Source: Juglans regia (lineage: Eukaryota; Streptophyta; Magnoliopsida; Fagales; Juglandaceae). Taken from it: a DNA stretch of 64,000 nt. The position numbers and the translations under genes are program-made. How positions within the stretch are numbered: position 1 is the stretch's first letter; every line of letters starts with the position of its first letter. The DNA lies in the NCBI RefSeq assembly GCF_001411555.2, contig NW_023361979.1:26211-90210 (forward strand), given 5' to 3'. Shown in pieces: positions 34,890 to 47,800 of this stretch. The notes below the pieces were generated by a model. The model ran no database searches. It was not told the DNA's origin and saw only the letters and a list, made by a program, of their open reading frames with translations.

Positions 34890-35860
34890 AAATTGGCAAG
34901 GTCAACATTAAGACTAAGACAGGAATAAGATTAAACTAAGAGCAGACTCAAGAACATACCGCCAAAATAGTCCGGCAAGGCCACTCTATAAGCAACAAAC
35001 CCAACCTTCTCTACGGTCTGAAAAGGGCCAACATATCTTGGACTAAACTTTCCTTTCTTACCAAAGCGCTTAACGCCTTTCGTAGGAGAGACTTGAGATA
35101 AACCCAGTCACCTACTTCAAAGGATAAGTCTCTTCTTCTTGTAACTGTGTAACTCTTCTGGCGACTTTGCGCTTCCGCCATTTTAGTCCTTATAAACTGA
35201 ACTTGATCCCTCATTTCTTGAATTAACTCAGGCCCAAACAATTTGCTCTCGTCGACTTCATCCCAACACAAGGGCGATCTACACTTCCTTCCATACAAAG
35301 TTTCATACGGGGTCATCTGAATGGATGAATGAAAATTGCTATTATAAGAGAACTCAATAAGCGGCAGATGATTCTCCCAACTTCCTTGAAATTCCATGAC
35401 ACAAGATCGCAACATCTCCTCAAAAGTCTGAATAGTACGCTTAGATTGACCGTCTGTTTGAGGGTGATATGCAGTACAAAACTTCAACTTAGTGCCTAAG
35501 GCTGCCTACAAACTCTTCCAAAATGGGAGGTGAACCACGGATCCCGATCCGACACGATACTCTTGGGTACTCGATGCAAACACACTATCTCCTTGACATA
35601 TAACCAAGTCAACTTATCCAAAGAGTCAGTATTATTAATAGGCAAGAAATGGGCACTCTTGGTCAACCGATCAACAATCACCCAAATTGAGTTCTTTCCA
35701 CTTGGTGTCCTCGGCAAACCCACAACAAAATCCATAGGAATATCATCCCACTTCCACTATGGAATAGGGAGAGGTTGAGGTATACCAGCAGGTCTTTGAT
35801 ACTCAGCCTTCACTTGACGGCACGCGGCACATTTCTCAATAAACATGGCGATATCCAACA
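34890..35860 (-). pseudogene. Retrotransposon integrase remnant
   Basis: Two minus-strand segments (35496-35735 and 35011-35487) with flanking code give a Ty3/gypsy integrase: an H2C2-like lead-in near 35800 (AEYQRPAG), [12 protein letters not shown] with the first catalytic Asp, SDRDPWFTS with the second, then AYHPQTDGQSKRTIQTFEEM, where the catalytic Glu (normally SERTIQ) is Lys. NYN-like FSYNSNFHSSIQMTPYE, LYGRKCRSPLCW and SPRYVGPFQ follow. A frame break and stop separate the halves, and the C-terminal chromodomain is missing. Integrase inserts the retroelement DNA; this one could not. Confidence 0.9.
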
Positions 35861-38448
35861 TACTCGTATTAGTCTCCCAGTGGCACATCACAACCAGTAT
35901 TCCCAAGGTGACTATACTATCCAAAATCTCATTTCCTCGAGAACCTTAATACAACATCCAATAAATTCCAATGATCAATAGATCCATACAATAATATGTG
36001 CCAACCTCAATCAACTCCTATGCTCCAACTTCTAAACTTTCATTGAATTCTACTTTTGGTAACCTAATAGCGACTTCCAAAGTTAACCATCAATAACAAA
36101 TTTTGCACAACCAAATGATTAATCTCCAATTACAAGTATATTCTCAAAATTCAAGTCACCACTAATTCCTCAAAATCAGCACAATCTGGACTCCTGACTT
36201 CAACCCAAAATATCACGCTTCTGCTGCGCCTTCTAATATTCGCCACATGCATAAAGTTTATGTCCTCATAAAACTAACACCATCGAGTACAAGGTGGCTC
36301 CATTCCTACTAACCACAAACTCTTATCACAATTTGGTAGAAAAATACTCTTTCCCAAACCCACGAGTTATAACTCAAATTCCATAAAATACATCCATGAT
36401 CATTGACAGAAACCCAATCTCAAACAACCTCAGCATCCCAAATTGAAAATAAGCAACCTCAACCCAAAATACACTCATCTCATCTAAGATAAGAAACATA
36501 CTTTAAAAGACTCAATTCCAACCTAGCGAACCAAAAAGAGTGCCTAGAGACTTCTACCTAACAACCTAAACCCAAAAGCTCATCATCTACATTCTGAACA
36601 ACATCTAATCTAGCAGTGACTAAACTCACTACGAACCACCATAGACTAGACCAAAACATTAACAAACCTTCTTGGTAACTCACCCACCTATTTCTACTCC
36701 AAGCTAGCATTAACACAACTAGTTCCTTCAATAGTACATCACTATTAAACCTCAAAGCAAGCCATACTGCTCAAATCTTTAATCCACCAAAAGCCATTGC
36801 ACAACACCCATGGATCCTAATGTTTTATTAACCCAAATACTTGATCATATTACCCACTGTTGATGCCTAAGCTTCAACTTCGAAGATCTTATCATACACC
36901 ATACATGACATCCCATCAATCTCTCTTCAAGTTAAATAACAATGTCCTTAATTCAACCAACTGGATGCTCAATCTCCAAAAGAAAGTATAGCCTCAAAAA
37001 TTTAAATTCCTAGGTAACCTCAAGTCACAATTAATTCCTGAAGATAATCATAATAACTATTCCCAACCCTAATTCATTGAGTAACCCACTTCAACTGCAC
37101 GCTTGGATCAGCTCACCAAAAACTCCAAGCCAAGGTCTCTTGAATTACTACTATTGTGTCGACTCCTCTTCAACACCTACCAAAGTCACTTCCTCCAAAC
37201 CAAAATGAGACTAGGACCTGAACTCTCCGAAATCCTTAAACACTCACCACTACTACGCATCAATCTCATGCACTCTTAGCCAAAACCAAAAATGCTCCAA
37301 TTGTGCAAGTGATCATCATTACCATTTCCATCACTAGACCTATATCCTCGAAATCAACAAGAATCATTTCCTACATCCGTACAATCTATTATCCTTAAAA
37401 TTGATATAGATTAAATCCTCAACCTATCACTGAAACATCGAGCTAAAAGCAATAATCTTCCGAACTAGATCAACATCCTCAATCCTCAAAAAATACACGA
37501 ACTAGATCATTACCTTCAGTCTCCAAAGAAATTCTTTCTTGAAAAAAATTCTCACATTAGTAACTCAACTCTCATCAATCCTATTTTAATTCAGCCCTTC
37601 AACTCTGCAATTCTGAAACCCTAAACCAGATAAAAATCATTTTCCAAAATCTTGAAGATCAATGACCTTAAATCTAAAACACTCACCTTATAAAACTTTT
37701 AAATTCTAAAACTCCAAATATTATCAAATTGCTTATCAAGGTCGGCAAGATTGAAAACTTCTAATCTAAGTAATCCCTCAATTGCTTGTTGAACCTACCA
37801 CCTTAAATCTCATAACTTATTTCCTAAAAACTATGGGGCCTCAAACCTTAGATGAACTCCTCATAACTCTAACCTTGAAATTCGTTGATCTTACAACCTC
37901 CTACCCCATAGACTCATTACATAAATTCTACGGAACCTAAAACCTCAATTATCCTAAGCAATTTAAAACTATTCCCCTCCTTAGCAGCAACTTAAGTTCC
38001 TACTCCAAAGAGTTCATCCTGACCATGATGTTCGAACCTCGATATTAAAATAAATCAATCACCAAGAGTTAAGGCTTACTACACCAAATGTTCAAGCCTA
38101 ACAATGACATTCTCAGTCGTACCATCTTCCTGTCATAGTGCAACCCTTAACCCGCCTTTCAATTTCGAACAAAACAAAACAAAACAAAATAAAATGAAAT
38201 TCCATAAATAAAATAACATACGACAAAATGAATAAAATCAATAAAGTAGTTCACAATAAAATAATTAAAACAATAAAATAACTTACATAAAATAAAGCAA
38301 TAAAATACATAACAAACAATTAGTATACAATAAACTAATTAAAAAAAAATAAAAACCACATACTTTAAATTAAATAATTTCAAATCACAACATTTAAAAC
38401 TTTCTGGTACTGCACCTACAGGACATGTGGTTTACCCAGAGCCGAACT
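35861..38448. other. Non-coding internal region of the retrotransposon
   Basis: About 2.6 kb rich in C, A and T (on the plus strand), with no gag, protease or RT motifs in six frames. Part of it (around 36210: CACGCTTCTGCTGCGC) recurs at 57013 in another retroelement, so it is shared internal sequence of related non-autonomous elements. Confidence 0.6.
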
Positions 38449-38460
38449 GCTCTGATACAA
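38449..38460 (-). promoter_or_regulatory. Primer-binding site (initiator-Met tRNA type)
   Basis: The minus strand reads TTGTATCAGAGC two bases inside the 5' LTR, one mismatch from the standard TGGTATCAGAGC. Confidence 0.88.
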
Positions 38461-38462
38461 CC

Positions 38463-40657
38463 TGTGGCGCCCCTGACCCCCATGTAAGGAAACACAAGAA
38501 TCGAGACGCCGGGATGATGACAACACGGTCACGCATCCCAACGAAAGTGCCAAGTGTGTATACATGCGACAGTCTACAATAACAATACATCGGATAATTA
38601 AGTCTACTAAGTACCAGAATTTAAATACAATCTAAATATCAGTAAGGTTTAAAAAGTAGTTATACAGTCATCCAAAATTAAAATACAATACAGTAAAATA
38701 AAATAACAAAGCCAGTGATCCTAGATCACTCCTCGGGCGGAGCCGACTCCTCAGGCTCACCCTCATCTACATCTGCATCAAAATCTGCGTTACCACAAAA
38801 TGGTACCGTAGGTAAGTATAACCCAAATAATTCTCAGGAATAAAATGCATTTAATGCAACCAACATGCACGCATATGAAGAAATATGCATTTTCCTCAAA
38901 ACATCATTTTCCCCGAAAATGATTATTTTCCAACACACGCCAAAATCCCATTTGGCCCAAAATATCCGTAAAACATTTTCCCAGAAAATGATTTACACAA
39001 AATTCAACACACTATTTTCCCAGAAAATAGCCAATTAATCTGTTATTACCCTATGCACCATGGCCTCCCCTAGGGACCATCCGCATGTCCTGGCTTCGTA
39101 GCGATACCCAGTTCCGCGCCCAACGCGTTCATGGCCGAGCACCCACTATGCAACAAGCGATGCCCAGTTCCATGCCCAGCGCGTTCATGGCCAGACATCC
39201 TCTAGTCCCCGCCAGCAGAAGGACCACGGAGTCGGCACCAATCTCTCGTCCGATCCCATTGTTGCCCGGCGACAATCTAGGGGACGTTACTCAATATATT
39301 CCTCTCCCGAGTAACCAGAGGAGCTCCACCGAGATAATGCCCCATCTCGGCTTGGGGTCGTGATACACACGCACCCAAATTCCATTCTCACATGAAAACC
39401 CAGTTTTCATAAACACATGAACATGAATGCAATACACGAAAACCCAGTTTCCTTTACAAACATGATCAAGCGTGCAAAATGCAATGTACTTACTTGAACC
39501 ACACCATATCCAAACCAACAATTACCAACCCAATCAATCACACAAACAACTCGAATCACCAATCCATCCGACCTTCGTACTCCTCGGACTTAGTTCGGCA
39601 AAACCAATCAACAGTTCAAATACAGTGTAATGTGTTAGTGCAAAAATACATTAAATTCACAAGAATTCTTTGGAAAATACTTACAGTGCTATATAATAAT
39701 TTTCGGAGGATCACGAAGCTGCAAGAAGTGGAAAAACAACTGCAGAACAGTGTAAAATACACTGTGGCCGTGGGTCACAGATACCCACTTTTCAACGGCG
39801 GCAAACGAAGACCCAAAAATGATAGGGTAGGGCCTAGGGAGGTCGGTGAAGCTAGTCGTGGTGAAGGTTGGCCGTGCGTGGCGGCGCAATAGGCAGTAGA
39901 AGACCAAAAATACCCAAAACGGAAATGGAGTTGGATGTACTTCACCGGTGACGGATCAGAGGTGGGGTTGAGTCCAATGGGTTGCCAAGAGGTCGAGGAT
40001 GAAGTGGTGTGAAGATGGTGGCCAATGGTGGTGCGACGGCGGCGCAGCGGCGAAAAGAATGCCGCGGCTTCAATGGGCTCGTGGTGGCTAACGGCGGTGC
40101 GAATGGAGATGAGATTGGTGGGGTAGGGTCGCCGGCGGCTGGGGAAGCTAATGGGCTGGGCGGTGTTGATCACCGCTAGCTCACGGCGGCGCTGGGTGGT
40201 GATGAAACGAAAGGACGGAGAGAGGGAGGGGAAGCCGTTCGCGCGGGAGAAGGAAACCGAAGGAGAAATAAGGAAGAAAAGAAAAGAAAGAGAAAAGAAA
40301 AGGAGGAAAGAAAAAATAGAGAGAAAAGAAATGAGGTCCAATCCTCATAACTTGGGTCACAAAAATGATCCAATGGAAACGATTTCAAAACCACAAGTTA
40401 AATAAAATAATTTAAACGTAATGATAAAGTCAAATTGAAATAATTAAATCCCACAGTAATTAATTAAATATGAAAAGTAATTTAAATGTATGACAAAAAA
40501 TAAATATTAAGAAAGCACATAAAAATAATTTTCACCAAATTAAAATCATAAAAATAAACTCACTAAAAATCCAACCAATTTTAAAATAAGAGAATAAATT
40601 TTTGAAAAAATAAAAATAATCCTTCAGTAAAAATACACTAAAATACGGAGTGTTACA
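38463..40657 (-). repeat. 5' LTR of the full-length element
   Basis: 2195 bp, matching 32715-34857 throughout. It keeps two ATGCCCAGTTCC/ATACCCAGTTCC units at about 39100-39205. Confidence 0.93.
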
Positions 40658-40662
40658 GTATG

Positions 40663-41157
40663 GATTTGGAATATACTCAATGGGTATTTCGTGGTGAACC
40701 ATATGAACAATCTGGCAATATTATGTTCGGTGATGGCAGTGAAATGAGGCATGTGAATGACGATAATGAGAGGGATGAGATGAAGGAGAATGAGGAAAAA
40801 CAGGCGTGTCCCGTATGATGCAGTCTTGTTATGGCGTGTCGTACATAAGTTTGTTCCTTGGACTATTTATGATGCAAGATTTGTAGTGGATCACGATTAT
40901 AGTAGAGATGAAAATGACATTCTGATTATAAAGGCCAACCAGGAAGATGGATAGGATATTAATTTATTTGTTGACCTTGATGCACTCGAATTAATCCCCT
41001 TATGTAGAGATGACGCCCCACCCGTACATCTCAACCCATCCGTATTAAATGATCCTTCAATTGAAGAGTTTGATAAATCAGAAGAAGAAGTCAATGAAGA
41101 AGACAAAGAAGAAAATGACGATGTGGAAGGAGATTACGAAGATGTTATCGAATAAGA
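40663..41157 (+). pseudogene. CACTA TNP2-like transposase: N-terminal continuation joined to C-terminus
   Basis: The frame resumes after the retrotransposon as DLEYTQWVFRGEPYEQS, completing the YxxWxxHGE-type motif, then an acidic stretch to a stop near 40818. It is followed, without the expected ~700-residue catalytic core (Transposase_21, DUF4216/4218), by a segment whose frames give ARFVVDHDYSRDEND, FVDLDALELIPL and a very acidic tail ending at TAA 41155-41157. I interpret this as an internally deleted TNP2 gene keeping only its ends. The C-terminal assignment is weaker than the N-terminal one. Confidence 0.55.
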
Positions 41158-41936
41158 TTATGAAACAAGCATGAAAAATACTTCTAGAGATGAAGCATTA
41201 AAGTATTAAATGTTTTATTTACATAGGTGACGGTTGCTTACATTTTTCATAATTTCTTCTAATTTAGTTCATTGAAAATATTAATGCTTTCCAAGGATGC
41301 CACCAAAACGACAGAGAAGAAATGTACCTCCTCTGCCAAGTCCCGAACTGGTTGAGGACTCCCCAACTGAGGACTTCGCTCCTGATCAAGTTAATACACA
41401 AGAGGCAAACAGCCAGTCCACACCTACTAGTAAGAAAAATCTTGTTGATAATTAAGTGTGTTTGAATACTTGGGGAGAATGGTTTTAATAATTTTAAATA
41501 AATTAGTTGATGCCTTGTCAGGTCGTGGTCGTGGCTTAACACGTGGCCTGGCTCTGGAAAAAAATAGAAGGCGTGGGAAAATCAAGATCAACTTCCCTAA
41601 TAACTATAAATATGGATTATTGAAAAGATTAAAACATCACTCAGGGTGTGGAAAATTGTGCTACATTGCTTTCCTCCTATGTCGGAACACTAGTCCAAGC
41701 TTATGCGTCATTTTATGTGTGGTCGTAGCGATATGTTGCTAATGAGATTAAGGATCACATTCGAAGTCATGTACTGGTGAGTTTATATACCATAGTTTTT
41801 TTATAAATATTTTAATTTCATATTTTTTACGCATTTCATTTTTTAGGTTGAATTCGACTTAAATTTTGGTCGCAGGGCACAAGTGTGACCTTTGAATGAG
41901 TTGAAGGTTACATTATTTTGGCTTCACAAGGAACAA

Positions 41937-44709
41937 TGTAACATCCAGACCTAGCGCCAAGCCGATATATTTTTTTTTATGGACCATAAAGCCCAAGCCC
42001 GTGTTATCATATTTTCAGATTCCACGTTGTACATAGTTTTTAAGTCGGTTTTATCCCTATGCATGCACACCGCTTTCTCCCATATCTAGGGTTTTAATTT
42101 GGTCTTTCACTCACCTATATATACCACACGTTAGAATACACAATCGTCTCTTTTCGATCCCAAGAGTAGCCGCTGCCCAGCTTCGCGCAGTTCCTCCCAA
42201 GCCGCTCCAATTGTGCACCACCTACCCAGTCCTGTACCTCCACGTAGCTACCGCCAACCACCACCAAGATTTTTTTTTGTCATCCCGTAGCACCATGTGA
42301 GATGCCGAGCCCATGGATCACACGGCAAGAGACTCACCCACGCACGACCAAAAGCCAGTCTGTACCTTCACGGTTTTACTCAACCATCACACAGGAACTG
42401 CAGCTTCAAGCCGCTGCATACTCCACCACAGCGCTGCCATAAGCCACCACTGTGACCCAGCCATGAACCCATGTCGGAAAACACCACCCTCAAAGACACC
42501 GAAGGACCTCTGTTTTTGCATCTCAAAACAGGGCACTTTTTCTTGTTTCGGTCCCACCAACCATGGCGAAGGGAAGCCAGGCAACTCCAACACCCCAACC
42601 TTTCCATGATCTGCTACTGCCCAACCACCTTGTTGCTGCTACATCGCTACCCTCTCGGTGAGTATTCCGTGTGTTTTCTCTCCATCTCTATTCCTATCAC
42701 GCACATCTCTCTCTCCCCGTCTCTCTCTCTCTCACCACTCTCTCTTGTTCACTCATGCACAGCCCAGCTCGATGGAGTTCCCGCCGCACTCCCGCTCTTC
42801 TGTCGCCCCACCTCGGTCCCTCCAGCTAGCCCCGTCACGCCTCACCCCTCCCTACGTGCCTTGGTTTCTTCGGGTAAGCTGCTGTTGTCGCATACTGGGT
42901 GTTAATCCCGTATGTGTGTTCGTCTGGTTTATTCTTATAAGTTATATATACGTACATAATATATATATATATATGATATATATGGAAAGTTTTAACCTAA
43001 TGGTTGGGTACTTACTAGTTTAACCATAGTGAATTTCCATATATATGTTTTCGAAGGTTCTTTTTGGATTTATGATTAAATGGGTTTTTGTTTTAAGTCT
43101 CATAAAATATTATTTTTGTGTAGATAATATTTTAATAATATTGTTAACTAAAGCAAGTAAATCTATTTTAAGAGAGGAGTTTTCACGACGTATTTTATAA
43201 GATTTTTAAAGTAATCAGAGTATTCTATTGATTTATAATATTTTGTTGGTATTTTAGATATTTTAAATATTACTTTTTACTGAGTTCCATAATTATCATA
43301 ATACTTGTTCGATTAAGAGGATATTGATGGTTTTGGAAAATAATGTTATTTTGAGGTTATGAGAATTTTTAAGCTTTGAGGAATTAAAATAGGTCATTTT
43401 AGAAGGTTAGGCTTAAATTTTGAAATATGTGATTTACTGAAAATTTACGGAAATTACGTGATTATCTTATAAGTGAAGAGTAATATTTGTTCGGCACTTT
43501 TGAGAAAATTTTGGAAAAGTTAAGAAGTCCAGGTAAGCGTAGTTCCTATCCTAGGTTTTATACGAGTTATCGAGACTGAGGTTGACTTTTTGAAAACTTT
43601 GCATATTTTGAGATGAAATGAAAACTTGGGAAAAATCAACCTCGGACACTTATTTGCATTACTCCTGAAATCTGTGTAAAAAAGTGAAAATATTTTCTGA
43701 CATACATTGTGTAGACATGAGCTAACTTTTGTCATGTTATCTCTAAAATCTGAAAAAGAGCGATATTGAGAATTTGAAAAATTGTGCATTGAATTAGAAA
43801 GATGTTCTGACTTTTGTTTTCGACATGTGAGAATGATCTAATTATGTTTTGGTACTCTATTTTATTTTGATATGGCATATGAAAACCTTTGGCATGATGT
43901 ACTGCTTTTTTGTATCTGACTTTGTCTCTACTCTGCTCTGTTTGGGTTGGTACCAACATTTCTGTCTCTGAGTGCACCCACTTTGGAAATAAAGTGGTTT
44001 TATTGTGGTCTTTCTTGTGTGCACACTCGAGGCTCCAAGAAGAATAAGGGAAAGATTTCACCTCTGTCTCTATCCAGTTTGGCCACCGGGGATAGCACAA
44101 TCCTACCACGGGGGTGAAACATGGTCTCTGCTCTGTAAGATGCTCTGTTTTGATGTGATGAAGATGCTTAGGTTATGTTATGCCAAAGTACTATGGGTTT
44201 TGTTTGTCTTAAAACCATCGCTCTGTTACTTTTGAAAACATGTTTTGTTCTACATGATTACTCTGGAAAATATTTTGTTCTATATATTGTACTCTGTAAA
44301 TGCTCATGTTTGCATGCTAGCATATGTCCTATGCTTACTGAGTTGTTGATAACTCACCCTTATATCCACAATATTTTTTTAGATGAGTTGAATATTCCAG
44401 TTGAGGATCCAGAATATGGAGCATAGGCGAGAGGAGTTAAAAATGATGGTTTAAGTATAGAAGATTTACATAAGTATTGAGGATTTTTATTCAGTAAGCT
44501 TGTTGCGCTCTGATGATGTGTTTTTTTGTGAGGTTGATGTTTATATTAAGACTTGGTATTGTCTTAGAATAATTATACTGGAGTATTTAATGTGAATTAA
44601 TGAGTATTTTATGCGATAGAGAAAATTTTGAGTATCTACTATATGGATAGAAAATGATTTTTAAGTGACATGAGTTAACTCTCCAGACCCTCGAGGATGG
44701 GGCGTTACA
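41937..44709 (+). mobile_element. Solo LTR (2.8 kb) with AACAA target duplication
   Basis: It starts TGTAACATCCAGACC, ends GGGGCGTTACA, and is flanked by AACAA at 41932-41936 and 44710-44714. Removing it restores an open transposase frame across the junction. A CTATATATAC box at 42115-42124 precedes a C-rich leader. It is the cleanest copy of the family also seen at 2851 and, in reverse, at 44836. Confidence 0.94.
42115..42124 (+). promoter_or_regulatory. TATA-like box of the LTR
   Basis: CTATATATAC about 180 bp into the LTR, followed by C-rich leader sequence. Confidence 0.45.
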
Positions 44710-44835
44710 AACAATGTCATGACCACTCCAAGAAATTTGAGACGTTCAAAGAGACTGCTCAGTTCCCTTTTCAGGATATGAAGTTAGACGATTGGAGGAA
44801 GTGTGGTGATCTTTTCACAAGCCCAGATTATCAGG

Positions 44836-47800
44836 TGAAAAGCCCCGGTCCTAGATGACGTCAGAGAGTTACTACCTGTCACCTAAATCCTTTTTCACAA
44901 TACAAATAAATATTCCAAAGACTCCATAAACATATCCTCATCCATTTTCAAAAACTCCATAACCATAAATATGACAACTCAAGACTTAATATAATTGTCA
45001 ACATCCCAATAAATCGATCAATGTACAAAATAATAACCTTTCAATAATCTTAATACTTACTCCCTACGTGTTTTCAATCTACCTATTTTCTATTCTCGAT
45101 CCTCAGTCTAAGCATTCACTACATCTGAAAAATATTATGGAGATAAGTTGAGTTATCAACAACTCAGTAAGTAGAGAACATATGCTAGTATGTAAACATG
45201 AGTATTTTCATAGAGTTCAGAATGCATAAAAAAAACATTTCAGCTTCAATATGTAAATTTCAAAAAATACATATTATCAAAAAATCAAAGCGACACTTCA
45301 AACTGTTCATATTCAAAAACCAACTTTTCATATTCAAAGACCCCTTTGGCTCAACGTGATTGAACATATTTATTTCATCATATCATATTCGAACAGAGAC
45401 TACGTTTAACCCTCTGTGGTAATGTTGTGCATTATGCGGAAAGCCAAACAGAACATAAATCACCATGTTACCAAAGCGATTCCACTCAAAATAGAGACCA
45501 CTATTATATCTCGTGGTAGGGCCAGAGGTCACTATTATATCCCCTAACAGAGCTAGATGCCACTATTATATCCCGTGATAGGGCCAAAGGTCACTATTGT
45601 ATCTTGTTACAGGGCTAGAAGTCAATATTGTATCCCATAAGAGGGCTCGAGATCATAGCAAAATAGATTCAGAATCACTATATAAAAACTAGAATCAAAG
45701 TCAGAATAGAATCAGAAAGTCATGCTAAAGGTTTTTTCAGATACCACATCATATCAAAATAGAGTATTAAAATCAATTTAAATAATTTCACATTTTCCAA
45801 AATAGATTCAGAACATCTTCACGTCAAAAGCAAGAATTATCAAATTTCATTTTCACTCCTTTTTCTCAGTTCAGTAACATAATGTCAAAAATATGCTCAT
45901 GTTTACACCAGTCATGTCAAAAGATACTTTATTCTTATATAGAAATTCATGAGTAATACAAAACAAATAACTAGGGTCGTTTCAATTTCTTTCCAAAACA
46001 AAACATGCATTTTTCCAAAATCAACCTCAGTCCATTTTATTTTTATACAAAGTCTAGCATAGGAACCCTGCTTACGTGGACTTCTTAACTTTTCAGAAAG
46101 TTTCCTCAACAATGATGAACAAATATAAATCATCATTGAGAGTTATGTGTAGCGATGGCCTAGGTGGATGTTTAGGGCCACAAGGATGGCAGCGATGGCA
46201 GGTCACATGAGAGACGGGCTCACTGGTGGCTAAGTTGAGGTCTGTGGTTGGCCATCGGGGATAGCACAACCCTACCATGGGGTTAAATATGGTATATGAT
46301 ATAATATGGTGACATGATATGATACGATACGATATGATATGATAAGATGAAGATGTTCAGTTATGTTATGCCAAAGTGTTTTTGAATATGACCAAAGGGT
46401 TTTGAATATGAGCAGTTGGTTTTTTATTACGAAAAGATTGAAAAGTCACTCTGATTTTTTGATAATACAATTTGAGATGTGCATATGAAAATGAAATTTT
46501 TGTTTCTGCATACCGACTTTTCTTAAAAGGCTCACATTTACATATTAGTATATGTTCTTTGCTTACTAAGTTGTTGATAACTCACCCATTTTCTCCAAAT
46601 ATTTTTTAGATGATGTGGATGGTTCAGCTGAGGACCAAGAATAGAAATTATGAGAAAGGCTAAGCTAAGGATAGCTTGTTGGGTACCTTAGGGTACTACT
46701 GTTAACAAAAGATTTCTAATGTCTTTTAGATACGTTTATGTGTCTTTTTTTTCTTTAGTAAGACTTGAAGATTTATCAGTCATTTATGTTGAGCCTATTG
46801 GGATATTTAGGCCCATTTGGTTTATGTTATTAATATAGTGATGACTTTGTGGAGATTATTATGTGTCTATTTGGCATATATGAGATTGATTATTGTTTTC
46901 GAAATCTTTGGGGATTTTAGATGTGTTGAGAGACAGGTTTATAACTGACAGGTACTAATTCTCAGACCAATCCAGGGCTGGGGCATTAGAGTTCAAAATG
47001 ACTAAACAAAAAATTTCAGTTTCAATAAGCAAATTTCAAAACATACATATTATCAAAAAAAATCAGAGCGACAATTCAAACTGTTCATATTAAAAAACTA
47101 ATTTTTCATATTCAAAGACCCCTTTGGCACATCCTGACTGAACATCTTCATGTTATCATATCATATCATATCAAAGCATCATATCAGAACTGAGACCACG
47201 TTTAACCCCCGTGGTAGGGTTGTGCCTTCTGCAGAAAGCTAAGCAGAACATAAATAACCATGTTACCAAAACAATTGCACTGAGAGCAAACACCACCATT
47301 ATGTCCCATAGTAGGGCCAAAGGTCACTATTATATCCCGTGAAAAGACTAGAAGTCACTATTATATCCGATGACAAGGCCAGAGGTCATTATTGTATCCC
47401 TTGAGAGGGCTAGAGATCAGAGCGAAATATAATTAGAACCAGAATCAAAGTCATAACCGAATCAGAAAGTCATGCCAAAGAATTTTTTTTTTCAGATACA
47501 TCATATCAAAATAGAGTACTAAAATAAATTTAGATGATTTCACATTTTCCAAAATAGATTCAGAACATCTTCACGTCACATGCAAAAATTATCAAGTTTC
47601 ATATTCGCTTCTTTCTCTTAGTTCAGTAACAAAATACCAAAAATAAGCTCATGTCTACACCAGTCATGCTAGAAGATACTTTATTCTTATATAGAATTTC
47701 ATGAGTAATACAAAACAAATAACTGAAGTCGTTTCAATTTCTTTTCATAACAAAATATGCATATTTTTCAAAAATTAACCCCAGTCCATTTTATTTTTAT

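Larger units (their letters stand above)
32715..40657 (-). mobile_element. Full-length LTR retrotransposon (chromovirus/Tekay-like), defective
   Basis: Bounded by GTATG at 32710-32714 and 40658-40662. The element reads on the minus strand: 5' LTR 38463-40657, primer-binding site 38449-38460, internal region 34858-38462, polypurine tract 34858-34870 and 3' LTR 32715-34857. Minus-strand LTRs start TGTAACACTCC/TGTAACACCCC and end GGCGCCACA. Only an integrase remnant is recognisable; gag, protease, RT and the chromodomain are absent. The two LTRs look very similar, apart from one repeat unit, so the insertion is fairly recent. It depends on enzymes from other elements. Confidence 0.95.
41297..44830 (+). 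pseudogene. CACTA second gene, Transposase_24 (Ptta/En/Spm)-like, split by a solo LTR
   Basis: The ATG at 41297 begins MPPKRQRRNVPPLPSPELVE. An intron (about 41429-41519, ending TTGTCAG) precedes a Gly/Arg-rich GRGRGLTRGLALEKNRRRGK exon, then a conserved block reaching ANEIKDHIRSHVL, an intron, and VEFDLNFGRR to FWLHKEQ at 41936. The solo LTR 41937-44709 interrupts there; after one AACAA is removed the frame continues as CHDHSKKFETFKETAQF to GDLFTSPDYQ before a GT donor at 44834. This exon pattern fits the plant Transposase_24 family. Several frame slips (one near 41690) make it a pseudogene. Remaining exon: 49426-49497. Confidence 0.7.
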
